This document shows, one piece after another, positions 7,586 to 16,558 of a stretch of DNA of 64,000 nt. Origin of the DNA: Clostridium ljungdahlii DSM 13528 (GTDB lineage: Bacteria; Bacillota; Clostridia; Clostridiales; Clostridiaceae). A program made the position numbers and the translations under genes. Below the pieces are notes generated by a model that searched no databases, was not told the DNA's origin, and saw only the letters and a program-made list of their open reading frames with translations. How positions within the stretch are numbered: position 1 is the first letter of the stretch; each line of letters begins with the position of its first letter. The stretch lies in NCBI RefSeq assembly GCF_000143685.1, contig NC_014328.1:372001-436000 (forward strand), written 5' to 3'.

Positions 7586-9439
7586 ATGATATGCATCTAC
7601 GATAAGAAAACTACTAAAGGAAACTTTGATAATAATGGTCTTGGAATTTTAAGTGAAGCCATAAGCTGTTATATTACTGAAGAACTAAATGGCGATTATT
7701 CTTTAGAGCTAGAGTATTCTGCTAATTCTAAGAAATCAAAGTATATAGTGGAGTGGAATATTATCAAGGCAGATGGTCAGCTTTTTAGAATATATAAAGT
7801 AGAGAAAAGCAGTGATGGCAAAAATGTAATTAAGGTATGGGCAAAGCATATCTTCTATGACCTTTCCTATTATTTTATAGAAAGTATGAAAGCTGAAAAC
7901 TGCAGTGTAAAAACAGCTTTGGAGAAATCTTTAGTAGGAGATTTGATAACTATATATACAGCAGACAGTGATATTATAACTGCAAATACAATTGAGGTTG
8001 AAGAAAAGAATCCTGTAGAAGCCATATTTTCAATAATAAATATATGGGGCTGCGGCGAACTAAAAAGAGATAACTTTGATATTAAAATATTGAAATCCAT
8101 AGGAAAAGATGCAGGAGTATTGATTGCACAGGGCAAAAATATAGCTGGTCTAAAATTTAATATAGATACCACAAGTGTCGTAACCAAGCTTTATCCTGTA
8201 GGAAAAAATTGTATAAAACTTACTGAAAAATATATTAGTGTCCCCAACTGGAATAGTGATGCATATCCACCTTTTCCTATTATAAAGAAAGTTGAATTTA
8301 AAGATGCTGAAGATGAAGTTACTCTAAGAGCACTTGCAAAAGAAGCTGCAAGTGTAATAGGTTTAAGCAGGGTAAATATTGATGTGGATTTTATAGAACT
8401 CAGCAAAACGAAAGAATATGAGAAATATAAGCATCTTCAAACCGTTAATATAGGAGATTCGATTATAGTAAGGCATAAAGATTTTAATATTGATGTAAAA
8501 GTACCTGTAATTAAGATAACGAAGGATATTTTAAATTGTGTAAATATTAAAATTGAACTTGGACAGCCAAAAGACAGTATATTAAATCAGCTAGATACAG
8601 CAAATATTAAGACCACATTAGATGAACTTGGGAATAAAGTATCTGAATCTTTTAGCTCAATGCTTTATTATGCGAATCCAGCAGCTTTAACTGTAGGAAC
8701 GGCATCAATTGAGCCAGTATATTTAGGAATAACAGCAGTTGCAGATACAAACTTATCTATGAATTTTACTATGTACTGCACAGCCACCAGTTCATGCACA
8801 ATAACAATAGAAATTCAATTAGATAACAAAGATATTCCATTTACTCCAAAACAGAAATTACAGCAAGGGGATAACGTTATAGGTATACCGCTTGGAATTC
8901 CACAAGTTCAGCAAGGAGCACATTATGTAGCAGTGTTTCTAAAAGTAGATACAGGTACAGTAAATATACCTATGTTTAATCTTCAATGTATGATTGATGG
9001 AAGAAATCTTCAAGGAGGTTTAAGTGCAGAGCATCCACACGCAGAATGTTTTGAGAAACAGAAACTTGTAAATATAAATGGGTTATATTTGAGTAAAGTG
9101 AAGAGTAATTATGTAAAAACAGAATTGCAGAATCCTTTGACTTCAGTCTTAGGTGTTCACAAAACAGCAGATACAGCAGCAATTAGCAGTGGTAAGCAGA
9201 TGAGTACAAATCATGAAATTTCAATTAAAAAGCTAGGCGAAATCTTATATCTTACTCCACAATATAAATATAAATATTCAATAGATGATAATGTTTTAAT
9301 TTTAGATGATGGACTTTATTTTAAAACAGTTTATGAAGGTACAGCAGTTGATGAAAGTATAGATGCAGGAAAGATGTATAGTTTTCAACTGTTAGACAGC
9401 AGTAGGTTTGCAAGTATTGAAAAACTGGAGGTGAAATGA
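7586..9439 (+). CDS. Tail-associated lysin/tail spike protein (Tal; minor structural protein)
   Basis: A 617-residue protein. The first 350 residues match the phage minor structural/prophage endopeptidase tail family: ISCYITEELNGDYSLELEY, then FRIYKVEKSSDGKNVIKVWAKHIFYDL and VVTKLYPVGKN. Tal proteins form the trimeric baseplate tip and contact the cell. The C-terminal 260 residues are beta-rich and lack an obvious lytic domain, so this copy may serve as a spike with a receptor or carbohydrate-binding end. ATG 7586 has GGGAGGTAA upstream. It abuts the next gene. Confidence 0.85.
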   Translation: MICIYDKKTTKGNFDNNGLGILSEAISCYITEELNGDYSLELEYSANSKKSKYIVEWNIIKADGQLFRIYKVEKSSDGKNVIKVWAKHIFYDLSYYFIESMKAENCSVKTALEKSLVGDLITIYTADSDIITANTIEVEEKNPVEAIFSIINIWGCGELKRDNFDIKILKSIGKDAGVLIAQGKNIAGLKFNIDTTSVVTKLYPVGKNCIKLTEKYISVPNWNSDAYPPFPIIKKVEFKDAEDEVTLRALAKEAASVIGLSRVNIDVDFIELSKTKEYEKYKHLQTVNIGDSIIVRHKDFNIDVKVPVIKITKDILNCVNIKIELGQPKDSILNQLDTANIKTTLDELGNKVSESFSSMLYYANPAALTVGTASIEPVYLGITAVADTNLSMNFTMYCTATSSCTITIEIQLDNKDIPFTPKQKLQQGDNVIGIPLGIPQVQQGAHYVAVFLKVDTGTVNIPMFNLQCMIDGRNLQGGLSAEHPHAECFEKQKLVNINGLYLSKVKSNYVKTELQNPLTSVLGVHKTADTAAISSGKQMSTNHEISIKKLGEILYLTPQYKYKYSIDDNVLILDDGLYFKTVYEGTAVDESIDAGKMYSFQLLDSSRFASIEKLEVK

Positions 9440-9440
9440 T

Positions 9441-10568
9441 GTGGGAGTATATAGTACAAACATAATTTCTCCAAAAGGAAATAGTGGCATGACTTCAATA
9501 AGTACTCATAATGATGATACTACAGTTGAGTTCCCGGACATAGGATTTGATTTTTTTTATAATGGTATAAACTGTAGAACTACAATCAATAGCAGTGGTA
9601 ATTCGTGGATTGGATTTACTGGCTCAAGTGAACAGCTTAAAATAAATAGAAGGGATGCAGGAGCGGATAATATTTATTATGCTAAAGAAACAGTAAATGA
9701 TAAACCTACGTTTAGAATAAGGTGGGAAGGTCATCAAAGTTACAGCACCTGGGGAACTCTTAATTTGGTATGGGAGCTTATATTATTTAATGATAATGCT
9801 ATGGTACTTGTTATTGAAAAGATACCTAATACAGGCACAAATTCTTTTGAAAATCCTGCACTAGGGACTACTGCTTTAACTCTTGAAGGTAATAAATCCT
9901 ATGCTTTTATTCCGCAGCAGGATCAAGGAAAATCCTACACTGTCCAAGAAGGTTCCTATATTCAGACTGATATAAAATATCTTATAGTAGATGGGACTGA
10001 TATTAAACATTGGGATACTACATCTTCAAATTATGTTAAAGTTTCAGAATTGCCACTGACATCAGATAAGTTTAAGATTTATGGTGATGATATATATCAC
10101 AAAGAAAGAACAGGAATAATAGCTGCTTCACCAATCTTAAAAATATGGTCACCTTCAGCTGAATTGCCTACACCAAGAATAACTCAGGTAATTAAGCCTA
10201 AACCTGTAATAGTTAATATGAAGGATGATATTTTATTTAGCGAGGCATATATAAAAGATATTATGAATTCAGTAGTGACTGTAGATAACACAGGCAGCGG
10301 AATTATAGTTTTTATAGTAAGTATAGATAGCGGAATTTCATGGAAAGCGTGGAATGGAAGTTCATGGACATTAGTAGATATAACAAATATGCAGGATGTG
10401 AAAAGTAAAGGGATGTCTGCTTCAGTGTTTCAAGGAATTACTGAAGCACAATGGGCAACACTTGGAGTTTCAAATAAAAAGATGAAATTTGCTTGGTATA
10501 TGGAAGTTGCAGCGAGTACAGATGTTTTAAAATTAAAGCAGATAAGGGTTAACTATAATACAAATTAG
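9441..10568 (+). CDS. Putative phage tail fibre / baseplate protein
   Basis: A 375-residue protein, start GTG 9441 two bases after the Tal stop and just behind GGAGGTGAAATGAT. I recognise no named domain. It is beta-rich with aromatic and glycine-asparagine loops (FDFFYNGINCRTTINSSGNSWIGF, IRWEGHQSYSTWGTLNLVWEL), like sugar-binding tail proteins. The C-terminal part (SAEVFQGITEAQW-type strands; IDSGISWKAWNGSSWTLV) resembles a repeated beta module. Position after Tal suggests an accessory fibre or receptor-binding protein. Confidence 0.6.
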   Translation: MGVYSTNIISPKGNSGMTSISTHNDDTTVEFPDIGFDFFYNGINCRTTINSSGNSWIGFTGSSEQLKINRRDAGADNIYYAKETVNDKPTFRIRWEGHQSYSTWGTLNLVWELILFNDNAMVLVIEKIPNTGTNSFENPALGTTALTLEGNKSYAFIPQQDQGKSYTVQEGSYIQTDIKYLIVDGTDIKHWDTTSSNYVKVSELPLTSDKFKIYGDDIYHKERTGIIAASPILKIWSPSAELPTPRITQVIKPKPVIVNMKDDILFSEAYIKDIMNSVVTVDNTGSGIIVFIVSIDSGISWKAWNGSSWTLVDITNMQDVKSKGMSASVFQGITEAQWATLGVSNKKMKFAWYMEVAASTDVLKLKQIRVNYNTN

Positions 10569-10750
10569 GTTATAAAACTCCAATGATTTAATTTACTTAA
10601 ATTCCATGATATACTAAAATTAGTTAAGACACAATCGCAAATTTATATTATTAAAGCTTAAAAGGTAAATATATAAAAAAAGAAAGTAAATAATAATAAT
10701 ATGATTACTTATTTAAAAACTAAATTTTTTATTTGAAAGGATTAATTTTT

Positions 10751-11677
10751 ATGGGAATTATATCAATTATTTTGATCATAATAGGACTATGTTTATTTGA
10801 GGTAGTTTCAAGTATAGACAATGCTGTAATAAACGCTGAAGTTTTATCAACCATGTCTGAAAAGGCAAAAAAATGGTTCTTATTATATGGAATATTATTT
10901 GCGGTATTTATAGTAAGAGGATTATTGCCTTGGGTTATTGTATGGGCTACAAATCGTTCCCTTGGTCCTATTGGAGCATTAACTGCAACTTTCTCAAATG
11001 ATCCACATATAATAGAATCTATAGAATATTCAACGCCTATACTTATGCTTGGAGGCGGAGTATTTCTTGTATTCTTGTTTCTTCATTGGTTATTTATTGA
11101 AGATAAGCATTTAGGACTTGCAACTGAAGAATTCTTCTTAAAAAATGGTACTTGGTTTTATGCTGTTGTTTCAGTTATTTTAGTTGGTATTGTAGCAGTA
11201 GCTTTAAAATACAATCCAGTACTTGCTTTGTCAGCTGTAATCGGATCATCTGCATTTTTTATAACTGATGGATTTAAAAAAAATGCAGAAGAAAATGAGA
11301 AAAAGTTGCTTAATAATACTAGCGAAATGTCAGATATAAGTAAAATATTGTACTTGGAGATAATAGATACTACATTTTCAATTGATGGAGTTTTAGGGGC
11401 ATTTGCATTTACAATGTCAATTCCATTAATTATATTGGGAAATGGTTTAGGGGCTATTGTTGTTAGAAAGATTACAATGGGAAGTATAGAGAAAATTAAA
11501 AAATATATTTATCTTAAAAATGGTGCTATGTACTCGATACTATGTTTAGGCATTGTTATGGTTCTTGAAGGGTTTCATGTTGAAGTACCTGAATACATTT
11601 CACCTTTGCTTACGATTTTAATAATAATATTCTTTTTCTTTAAATCAAAGATTTATGCTGAAAAAAATCTGTCGTAA
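10751..11677 (+). CDS. DUF475/TerC-like integral membrane protein
   Basis: A TerC-superfamily protein of the DUF475 type, 308 residues with about eight or nine membrane spans. Two acidic intramembrane motifs are visible: EVVSSIDNAVINA near the N-terminus and EIIDTTFSIDGVLGAFAF in the second half. In TerC proteins these repeats line a metal path. An upstream in-frame TTG exists at 10733, but GAAAGGA fits the ATG at 10751. It is not a phage structural gene and is flanked by AT-rich non-coding DNA, so it looks like a lysogenic-conversion gene. Metal export is inferred from the superfamily. No riboswitch is seen ahead of it. Confidence 0.8.
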   Translation: MGIISIILIIIGLCLFEVVSSIDNAVINAEVLSTMSEKAKKWFLLYGILFAVFIVRGLLPWVIVWATNRSLGPIGALTATFSNDPHIIESIEYSTPILMLGGGVFLVFLFLHWLFIEDKHLGLATEEFFLKNGTWFYAVVSVILVGIVAVALKYNPVLALSAVIGSSAFFITDGFKKNAEENEKKLLNNTSEMSDISKILYLEIIDTTFSIDGVLGAFAFTMSIPLIILGNGLGAIVVRKITMGSIEKIKKYIYLKNGAMYSILCLGIVMVLEGFHVEVPEYISPLLTILIIIFFFFKSKIYAEKNLS

Positions 11678-11748
11678 AAATTAAAATATATGTTAATATC
11701 TCATTAGTTTGAATACACAAATTTTTTATTATATAACTAAAGTCTGTA

Positions 11749-11769
11749 CCTATAATGGTATAGGCTTTT
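11749..11769 (+). terminator. Weak terminator after the DUF475 gene
   Basis: CCTATA (11749-11754) pairs with TATAGG (11759-11764) over a 4-nt loop, followed by CTTTTT. The stem is short, so efficiency is doubtful. It separates the membrane protein gene from the next tail gene. Confidence 0.4.
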
Positions 11770-11802
11770 TGCATTAAAGAATAAATAGAAAGGGGGAACT
11801 TT

Positions 11803-13155
11803 ATGTCCTATAAACAAAGCTTGGCTTATAGTAAAGACTTAATAAAAGGAACAAAAATAGAAGTATTAAAGAAAAAGCTGATAATGCCATTCACAGGTAT
11901 TGCCACAGTTAAGCTTTATGATTCACTTACAGGAAAACAGACCTACGAAGCTAAAAGTGAAAATAGGATATCTGCTGTATTTGGGAATATGGCTTATCTT
12001 GATGGATTTTATTACCCTATGCTGGACAATATGCAGGAAAAAGTACTAAATGATGTATATGTAACTTATCCATTTAGAATAATGGTTTTAACTACAGGAG
12101 ATATAGCAGAAGATCCTTATGATTACTGGACCTGGGGAAGTATTATAGGATATGCAGACAGCCTGTACCCTTATAGCGGCAGTGATAATTTAAGGGGCAG
12201 CGTAAATAGTTCTGAAACAACAAGGTCTACTAGCACGAGGCATTATGTAATAGACTTTCCAACCAATGCTGCCAATGGAACTTTTAAAAGTATATATTGG
12301 ACAGGTGGTAATGGAATTGATAGCAGTGCACAAAGTCCTAGAATAAATTCAATGTATACTAAAAAAACATTGGAAACGGGAGGCAGCGGAAACTATTTAC
12401 CTGATTATAATTTATGTACGGATGAAACTAATCTTTATGTATTGAAAATCAATTCAACAACTTTATATGTATATGACAAGGTTACTTGTGTTAAAAAAAG
12501 TGATATAATACTGCCAGCATCAGCAAGAGCTGTAGACTATGATGGTACAAACTTCTGGATACTTATAAGTGATGGATCTTTTAAAAAGCTGGATAAAAAT
12601 TTTGCTGTAGTAGAATCCTATCCAAAGAGTGCCGCTATTCCGGGAGATCTTGTTTCTGGGGTACATTATTATGATATAGCAGTAAATGATGCTTATGTCT
12701 ATATAACTTATAATGGGTGTACTGATTCATCCGGTTCAAATTCCAATTATAAGAGTTGCATTGCAAAGTATAATAAAGACGGTACTTTTGCTGATAAAAC
12801 TCAGATATATGCAGGGAGTTCCGGAGGTATTACTTTAACTAAAATACCAGGCAATAAATTGTGGACAATAATAAATTATGGAACTTGTCTGCAATTAAAT
12901 AATGATGCAGCAGTTTATGGTACATCAGATTTTAGCTCTACAGATTATGAAAGTATTGTTTGGGATGAAGATACTTCTACTATGTTCACGTACAGTGATA
13001 GAAGTTATGGAGAATTAAAACAGCAGTATATTGTTCCAGCTTCGGCACATACTCTTCTGCCTGAAGCAATAACCAAAACACCAACAAATACTATGAAAAT
13101 TCAATATGATTTTACCTGTGATTATGTATATCCACTGGATATGCCAGCTCACTAG
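11803..13155 (+). CDS. Putative phage tail/adhesin protein with repeated beta strands
   Basis: A 450-residue protein behind AAAGGGGGAAC. No family recognised. From about residue 200 the sequence shows repeated units of the kind NLYVLKINSTTLYVYDK, NFWILISDGSFKKLDKN and AYVYITYNGC with aspartate loops, as in beta-propeller surface proteins. The N-terminal 130 residues have a FRIMVLTTGDIAEDPYDYW stretch, like phage structural proteins. It comes between the tail genes and the lysis module, so a receptor-binding or tail-tip role is the best guess. Confidence 0.55.
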   Translation: MSYKQSLAYSKDLIKGTKIEVLKKKLIMPFTGIATVKLYDSLTGKQTYEAKSENRISAVFGNMAYLDGFYYPMLDNMQEKVLNDVYVTYPFRIMVLTTGDIAEDPYDYWTWGSIIGYADSLYPYSGSDNLRGSVNSSETTRSTSTRHYVIDFPTNAANGTFKSIYWTGGNGIDSSAQSPRINSMYTKKTLETGGSGNYLPDYNLCTDETNLYVLKINSTTLYVYDKVTCVKKSDIILPASARAVDYDGTNFWILISDGSFKKLDKNFAVVESYPKSAAIPGDLVSGVHYYDIAVNDAYVYITYNGCTDSSGSNSNYKSCIAKYNKDGTFADKTQIYAGSSGGITLTKIPGNKLWTIINYGTCLQLNNDAAVYGTSDFSSTDYESIVWDEDTSTMFTYSDRSYGELKQQYIVPASAHTLLPEAITKTPTNTMKIQYDFTCDYVYPLDMPAH

Positions 13156-13219
13156 GAGTATTAGATATCTTTAATATAGGATGTCTTTTTTTATTTTTTG
13201 AAGGAAAGAAGGTGAAAAA

Positions 13220-13648
13220 TTGGAGGATAAGAACTGTAAAGATTGTGTGCAAATTGAAAATCTAAAAAATAAGATTGAGGGTTTAGAAAAAGATTTAAAG
13301 GAATCGGAGAAAAAGGTTTATGATATTACTTTAAAACTTCAGGATAGGGTGGGAGCCTTAGAAAGGCAGGGGGACAAAAATGAGGAAAGGGTATCTATGA
13401 TATTTAATATTTTAAATGAAATAAAAGATAGCGTAAAAGTAATAGCAGATAAAATAGATGATTTTGAAAGACATCCTCCAGGCAGTGCACTTATAGAAAC
13501 TCTAAAAATTGATATGAAAGAGCTGTCTGCCAGGATAAAAGTAGTAGAGGATAAACCGGCCAAGAAATGGGATGACACTACAAAAACAATAATGTTAGTT
13601 GTAATTACCCAGATAGCAATATTTATAATATCAAAAATTTTAAAATAG
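13220..13648 (+). CDS. XhlA-like membrane-anchored coiled-coil protein
   Basis: A 142-residue protein starting at TTG 13220 behind GAAGGTG. Residues 8-120 are charged heptad helices (coiled coil). The C-terminal 20 residues (TIMLVVITQIAIFIISKILK) form one membrane span. This is the layout of the haemolysin XhlA family found directly before amidase and holin in Bacillus and Clostridium prophages, where it assists membrane lysis. It is longer than the usual 80-90 residues. Confidence 0.7.
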   Translation: MEDKNCKDCVQIENLKNKIEGLEKDLKESEKKVYDITLKLQDRVGALERQGDKNEERVSMIFNILNEIKDSVKVIADKIDDFERHPPGSALIETLKIDMKELSARIKVVEDKPAKKWDDTTKTIMLVVITQIAIFIISKILK

Positions 13649-13662
13649 GGAGGTAAAAGCTT

Positions 13663-14352
13663 ATGTTGCCAATAATAAAGAAACTTATTAAATTTAACTT
13701 TTCATCCGGGAATAACATTAAATATATTGTTGTTCATGATACTGCAAATACTGATAGAGGCGCAGATGCAGAAGCACACTATAGATATTTTAATGGAGGA
13801 GACAGGCAGTCTTCAGCCCATTATTTTGTAGATGATAAGGAAATAGTCCAGCTGGTCCAGGACTATAATGCTTCCTGGCACTGTGGAGATGGTAGAGGAA
13901 GGTATGGTATAACAAATCATAATTCTATTGGAGTTGAAATTTGTGTAAATTGTGATTGCAACTATGAAAAGGCTGTAAGTAATGCAGTAGATTTAGTAAA
14001 ATTCCTTATGCAAAAATACAGCATATCTATTGATAGAGTTGTAAGGCATTATGATGCCAGCAGAAAGATATGTCCTGAAAGCATGAGTCATAATAACTGG
14101 GAAAGATGGTGGAACTTCAAAAGTAGACTTTCTTCCAGCGCATCTAGTCAAGTAAAAAATAACAGTAATTTAACCTATGGAACTGTAACAGCAAGTGTAC
14201 TTAATGTAAGAAGTGGTGCAGGAACTAATTATAAAGTAATAGGACAGCTTGAAAGGGGACAAAGGGTAAGACTTGATATAAAAGTAGGAAACTGGTGGTC
14301 TATATACTTTGGTGACCATGGTGGTTTTGTATGTGCAGATTATATTGAATAG
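13663..14352 (+). CDS. N-acetylmuramoyl-L-alanine amidase endolysin (Amidase_2 + SH3)
   Basis: A 229-residue endolysin. Amidase_2 catalytic domain at about 18-150 with zinc ligands in IVVHDTAN (His25), in the NSIGVEI region and in RHYDASRKICPE. The C-terminal SH3-type domain at about 170-229 (ASVLNVRSGAGTNYKVIGQL, GGFVCADYIE) binds the cell wall. There is no signal peptide, so export depends on the holin next door. GGGAGGT lies upstream. The reaction is cleavage of the bond between muramic acid and L-alanine in peptidoglycan. Confidence 0.92.
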   Translation: MLPIIKKLIKFNFSSGNNIKYIVVHDTANTDRGADAEAHYRYFNGGDRQSSAHYFVDDKEIVQLVQDYNASWHCGDGRGRYGITNHNSIGVEICVNCDCNYEKAVSNAVDLVKFLMQKYSISIDRVVRHYDASRKICPESMSHNNWERWWNFKSRLSSSASSQVKNNSNLTYGTVTASVLNVRSGAGTNYKVIGQLERGQRVRLDIKVGNWWSIYFGDHGGFVCADYIE

Positions 14353-14367
14353 AAGGGGAGAATTAGA

Positions 14368-14628
14368 ATGGAAAATAACAATCAGACACAGACTGATAAT
14401 AAAAATACTAAAGCTGTAAACGACAGCGGTCAAAAACAAAATAGATTTAAAAGTAAAGCAGCATGGGTAGCTGTAGCAGCCCTACTGCTTTTTATTTTGA
14501 AAACTTATGGACTTTTAGCAACTATAGGACTTACAGAAGAAAGTTATAAAGAATTGACAACACTTATATTTGCAGTACTTACTGCCTTTGGCATATTTAA
14601 TGATCCTACTAATAAAGAAAGTCTTTAA
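14368..14628 (+). CDS. Phage holin, phi LC3-like
   Basis: An 86-residue protein with a charged, glutamine-rich N-terminus, a membrane span at about 31-53 (AAWVAVAALLLFILKTYGLL) and a second hydrophobic stretch ending in the signature AFGIFNDPTNKESL. That ending is typical of phi LC3-type holins. It sits 15 nt after the endolysin gene, forming the lysis cassette. Holins make the membrane lesion that releases the signal-less amidase. Confidence 0.85.
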   Translation: MENNNQTQTDNKNTKAVNDSGQKQNRFKSKAAWVAVAALLLFILKTYGLLATIGLTEESYKELTTLIFAVLTAFGIFNDPTNKESL

Positions 14629-14640
14629 GAGGTGGTATGA

Positions 14641-14778
14641 ATGTTCACTGTTGAAAATAATTCAGTAGAATATCTAGTCAGTAAATCAATACTAAAAGAA
14701 CTTTTAAAAGAAAAACTTATAACAGAAGATGAGTTTATAAATATAGATATAGAAAATAAAAAATCATTTAACAAATAA
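14641..14778 (+). CDS. Small acidic protein (45 aa), SHOCT-like
   Basis: ATG 14641 with AAGAGGTGG upstream opens a 45-codon frame: MFTVENNSVEYLVSKS, then ILKELLKEKLITEDEF and a short lysine-rich tail. The helix LLKEKLITEDEFINI resembles the SHOCT (short C-terminal) oligomerisation motif. Similar tiny proteins often precede serine recombinase genes in clostridial elements, which is my recollection rather than something visible here. Function unknown. A strong terminator follows. Confidence 0.6.
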   Translation: MFTVENNSVEYLVSKSILKELLKEKLITEDEFINIDIENKKSFNK

Positions 14779-14783
14779 AAAAC

Positions 14784-14822
14784 AGGGCTTGGACTATAAC
14801 AGTTCAAGCTCTTAATTTTTTC
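14784..14822 (+). terminator. Terminator ending the phage late operon
   Basis: An 11-bp stem (14784-14794 with 14802-14812, core GCTTGGAC/GTTCAAGC with G-U pairs) is followed by TAATTTTTTC. It separates the lysis operon from the recombinase genes, which therefore need their own promoter in 14823-14893. Confidence 0.75.
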
Positions 14823-14911
14823 ACTTTTATTATATGTTTGCACAATTTAAATTACTTGCTTTGAGGCAGGAGTAGAGCTAACATATAGCACTGATGAAAG
14901 AAGGCTTTATA

Positions 14912-16543
14912 TTGAAAAAGATAATTTCAATTGCAGCGAGAAATTTATCATTTCCTGATAGTGGACAATTTTTGAGAAAGACAAGAGTATGTGCCTACTG
15001 CAGGGTAAGCACCGGAAGTTTAAAGCAGTCAGAATCCTTAGAAACACAAATTTCTTATTATGAAAGGCATATAAAGAATAAATCAGGATGGGAGTATGCT
15101 GGAGTTTTTGCAGACGAAGGAATTTCAGGTACAGGAATGCTTAAAAGGACAGAATTTAATAGAATGATTAGAGCTTGTGAATTAGGAAAAGTTGATTTAA
15201 TAATGACAAAGAGCATATCAAGGTTTGCAAGAAATTCAGCAGATTGTATTGATGTAGTAAGACACCTTAAAAATATTGGTGTAGGTGTGTATTTTGAAAG
15301 AGAAAATATAAATACATTAGGTGCAGATAGTGAACTTGTTTTAAGTATTTTGAGTTCTATTGCACAGGATGAATCGAGAAATATTTCAGAAAATGTAAAA
15401 TGGGGTATTCAGAAAAGATTTAGAGAGGGGAAGTTTTATATTACAACTAAGAGGTTTCTAGGGTATGACTTAAATAATGAAAAGCAGCTTACTGTAAATA
15501 GTGAGGAAGGCAAAATAGTAAAAAGAATTTACAGGGAATATTTAAATGGCAGAAGTTTAAAAGAAATAAAATCTGGACTTGAAAAAGATAATATCAAAAC
15601 TGTAACAGGAAACAGAGTGTGGAATGAAAGTGCAATAAAATATATTTTACAAAATGAAAAATATTGTGGGGATGCAGTACTTCAAAAGACTATAACCGTT
15701 GATTATTTAACTGGAAAGAGAAAGAAAAATAAAGGTGAAGCCCCAAAATATGAGGTTAAGGAACACCATGAAGCAATAATATCAAAAGAAGATTTTTTAA
15801 AAGTTCAGAATATAAGAAAAATAAAAGCTTTAAAATATGGAAATTTACCAGAAAACAGAGATAAGTATCAGAATAGATACGCTTTTAGCGGAAAAATAAT
15901 ATGTGGAAATTGTGGAGCATTTTTTAGTAGAAGAACCTGGAATAGCAAAGCAAAGTCAAAGCAGATAGTATGGCAGTGCAGGACATATATTAATGAAGGA
16001 AAAAGTTCCTGCTGTATGAAAGCAGTTGATGATATTACTTTAAAAGCTGTATTTGTCAGAGTATTTAATAGAATTTATGAAGCTAAAGAAGATTTCTTTA
16101 AAAGGTTTGCTGATAATATAGAAAAAGTTTTAAAGCGAAATGAAAAATGTGAAGATATATTAAGAGTAGATAGAGAGATTGAGAACATTAGCGGAAAAAT
16201 TAAAGAACTTGTAAGAAAGCAGATAAAAGGTGAACTAGAAGAAAGTACATTTGATAAAAGGTATAGAAACTTAAAAGATACACTTCAGGAATTTAAAAAT
16301 AGAAGAAATTCATTAAGTTATAATGATGAAAAATATAAAAAGCTTTTAGAAAGAAATAAAAGGATTAAAAAGTTTATAGAAGATAGAGATGGCATTATTA
16401 CAGAGTTCGATGATGATATATTTGAGAATCTAATAGAAAAAATTGTAGCTATAACACCCACCCATCTCGAATTTCACTTTAAGAATGGAATGGTGGTTGA
16501 AGAAGAATTTATAAAAAAGAAAGGCATTAAAGGATTGCAGTAA
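14912..16543 (+). CDS. Large serine recombinase A (site-specific integrase)
   Basis: A large serine recombinase of about 543 residues. Resolvase domain with catalytic serine in VCAYCRVSTGS, then FADEGISGT, the arginine cluster in MTKSISRFARNS and AQDESRNISENVKWGI. Next the recombinase domain (GRSLKEIKSGL, YILQNEKYCGDAVLQKT), a zinc ribbon CGNCGAFF plus a C-rich second half, and a C-terminal coiled coil. TTG 14912 has AGAAGG at good spacing; an in-frame ATG at 14894 is the alternative. It is 15 nt upstream of a second, related recombinase gene. Confidence 0.9.
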   Translation: MKKIISIAARNLSFPDSGQFLRKTRVCAYCRVSTGSLKQSESLETQISYYERHIKNKSGWEYAGVFADEGISGTGMLKRTEFNRMIRACELGKVDLIMTKSISRFARNSADCIDVVRHLKNIGVGVYFERENINTLGADSELVLSILSSIAQDESRNISENVKWGIQKRFREGKFYITTKRFLGYDLNNEKQLTVNSEEGKIVKRIYREYLNGRSLKEIKSGLEKDNIKTVTGNRVWNESAIKYILQNEKYCGDAVLQKTITVDYLTGKRKKNKGEAPKYEVKEHHEAIISKEDFLKVQNIRKIKALKYGNLPENRDKYQNRYAFSGKIICGNCGAFFSRRTWNSKAKSKQIVWQCRTYINEGKSSCCMKAVDDITLKAVFVRVFNRIYEAKEDFFKRFADNIEKVLKRNEKCEDILRVDREIENISGKIKELVRKQIKGELEESTFDKRYRNLKDTLQEFKNRRNSLSYNDEKYKKLLERNKRIKKFIEDRDGIITEFDDDIFENLIEKIVAITPTHLEFHFKNGMVVEEEFIKKKGIKGLQ

Positions 16544-16558
16544 AGGGGGAAAATTTTT

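Noticed and set aside
10569..10750. Metal riboswitch ahead of the DUF475/TerC-like gene
   Set aside because: I looked for GGGAGTAG and CGAGAC blocks like those at 61340 and found none.
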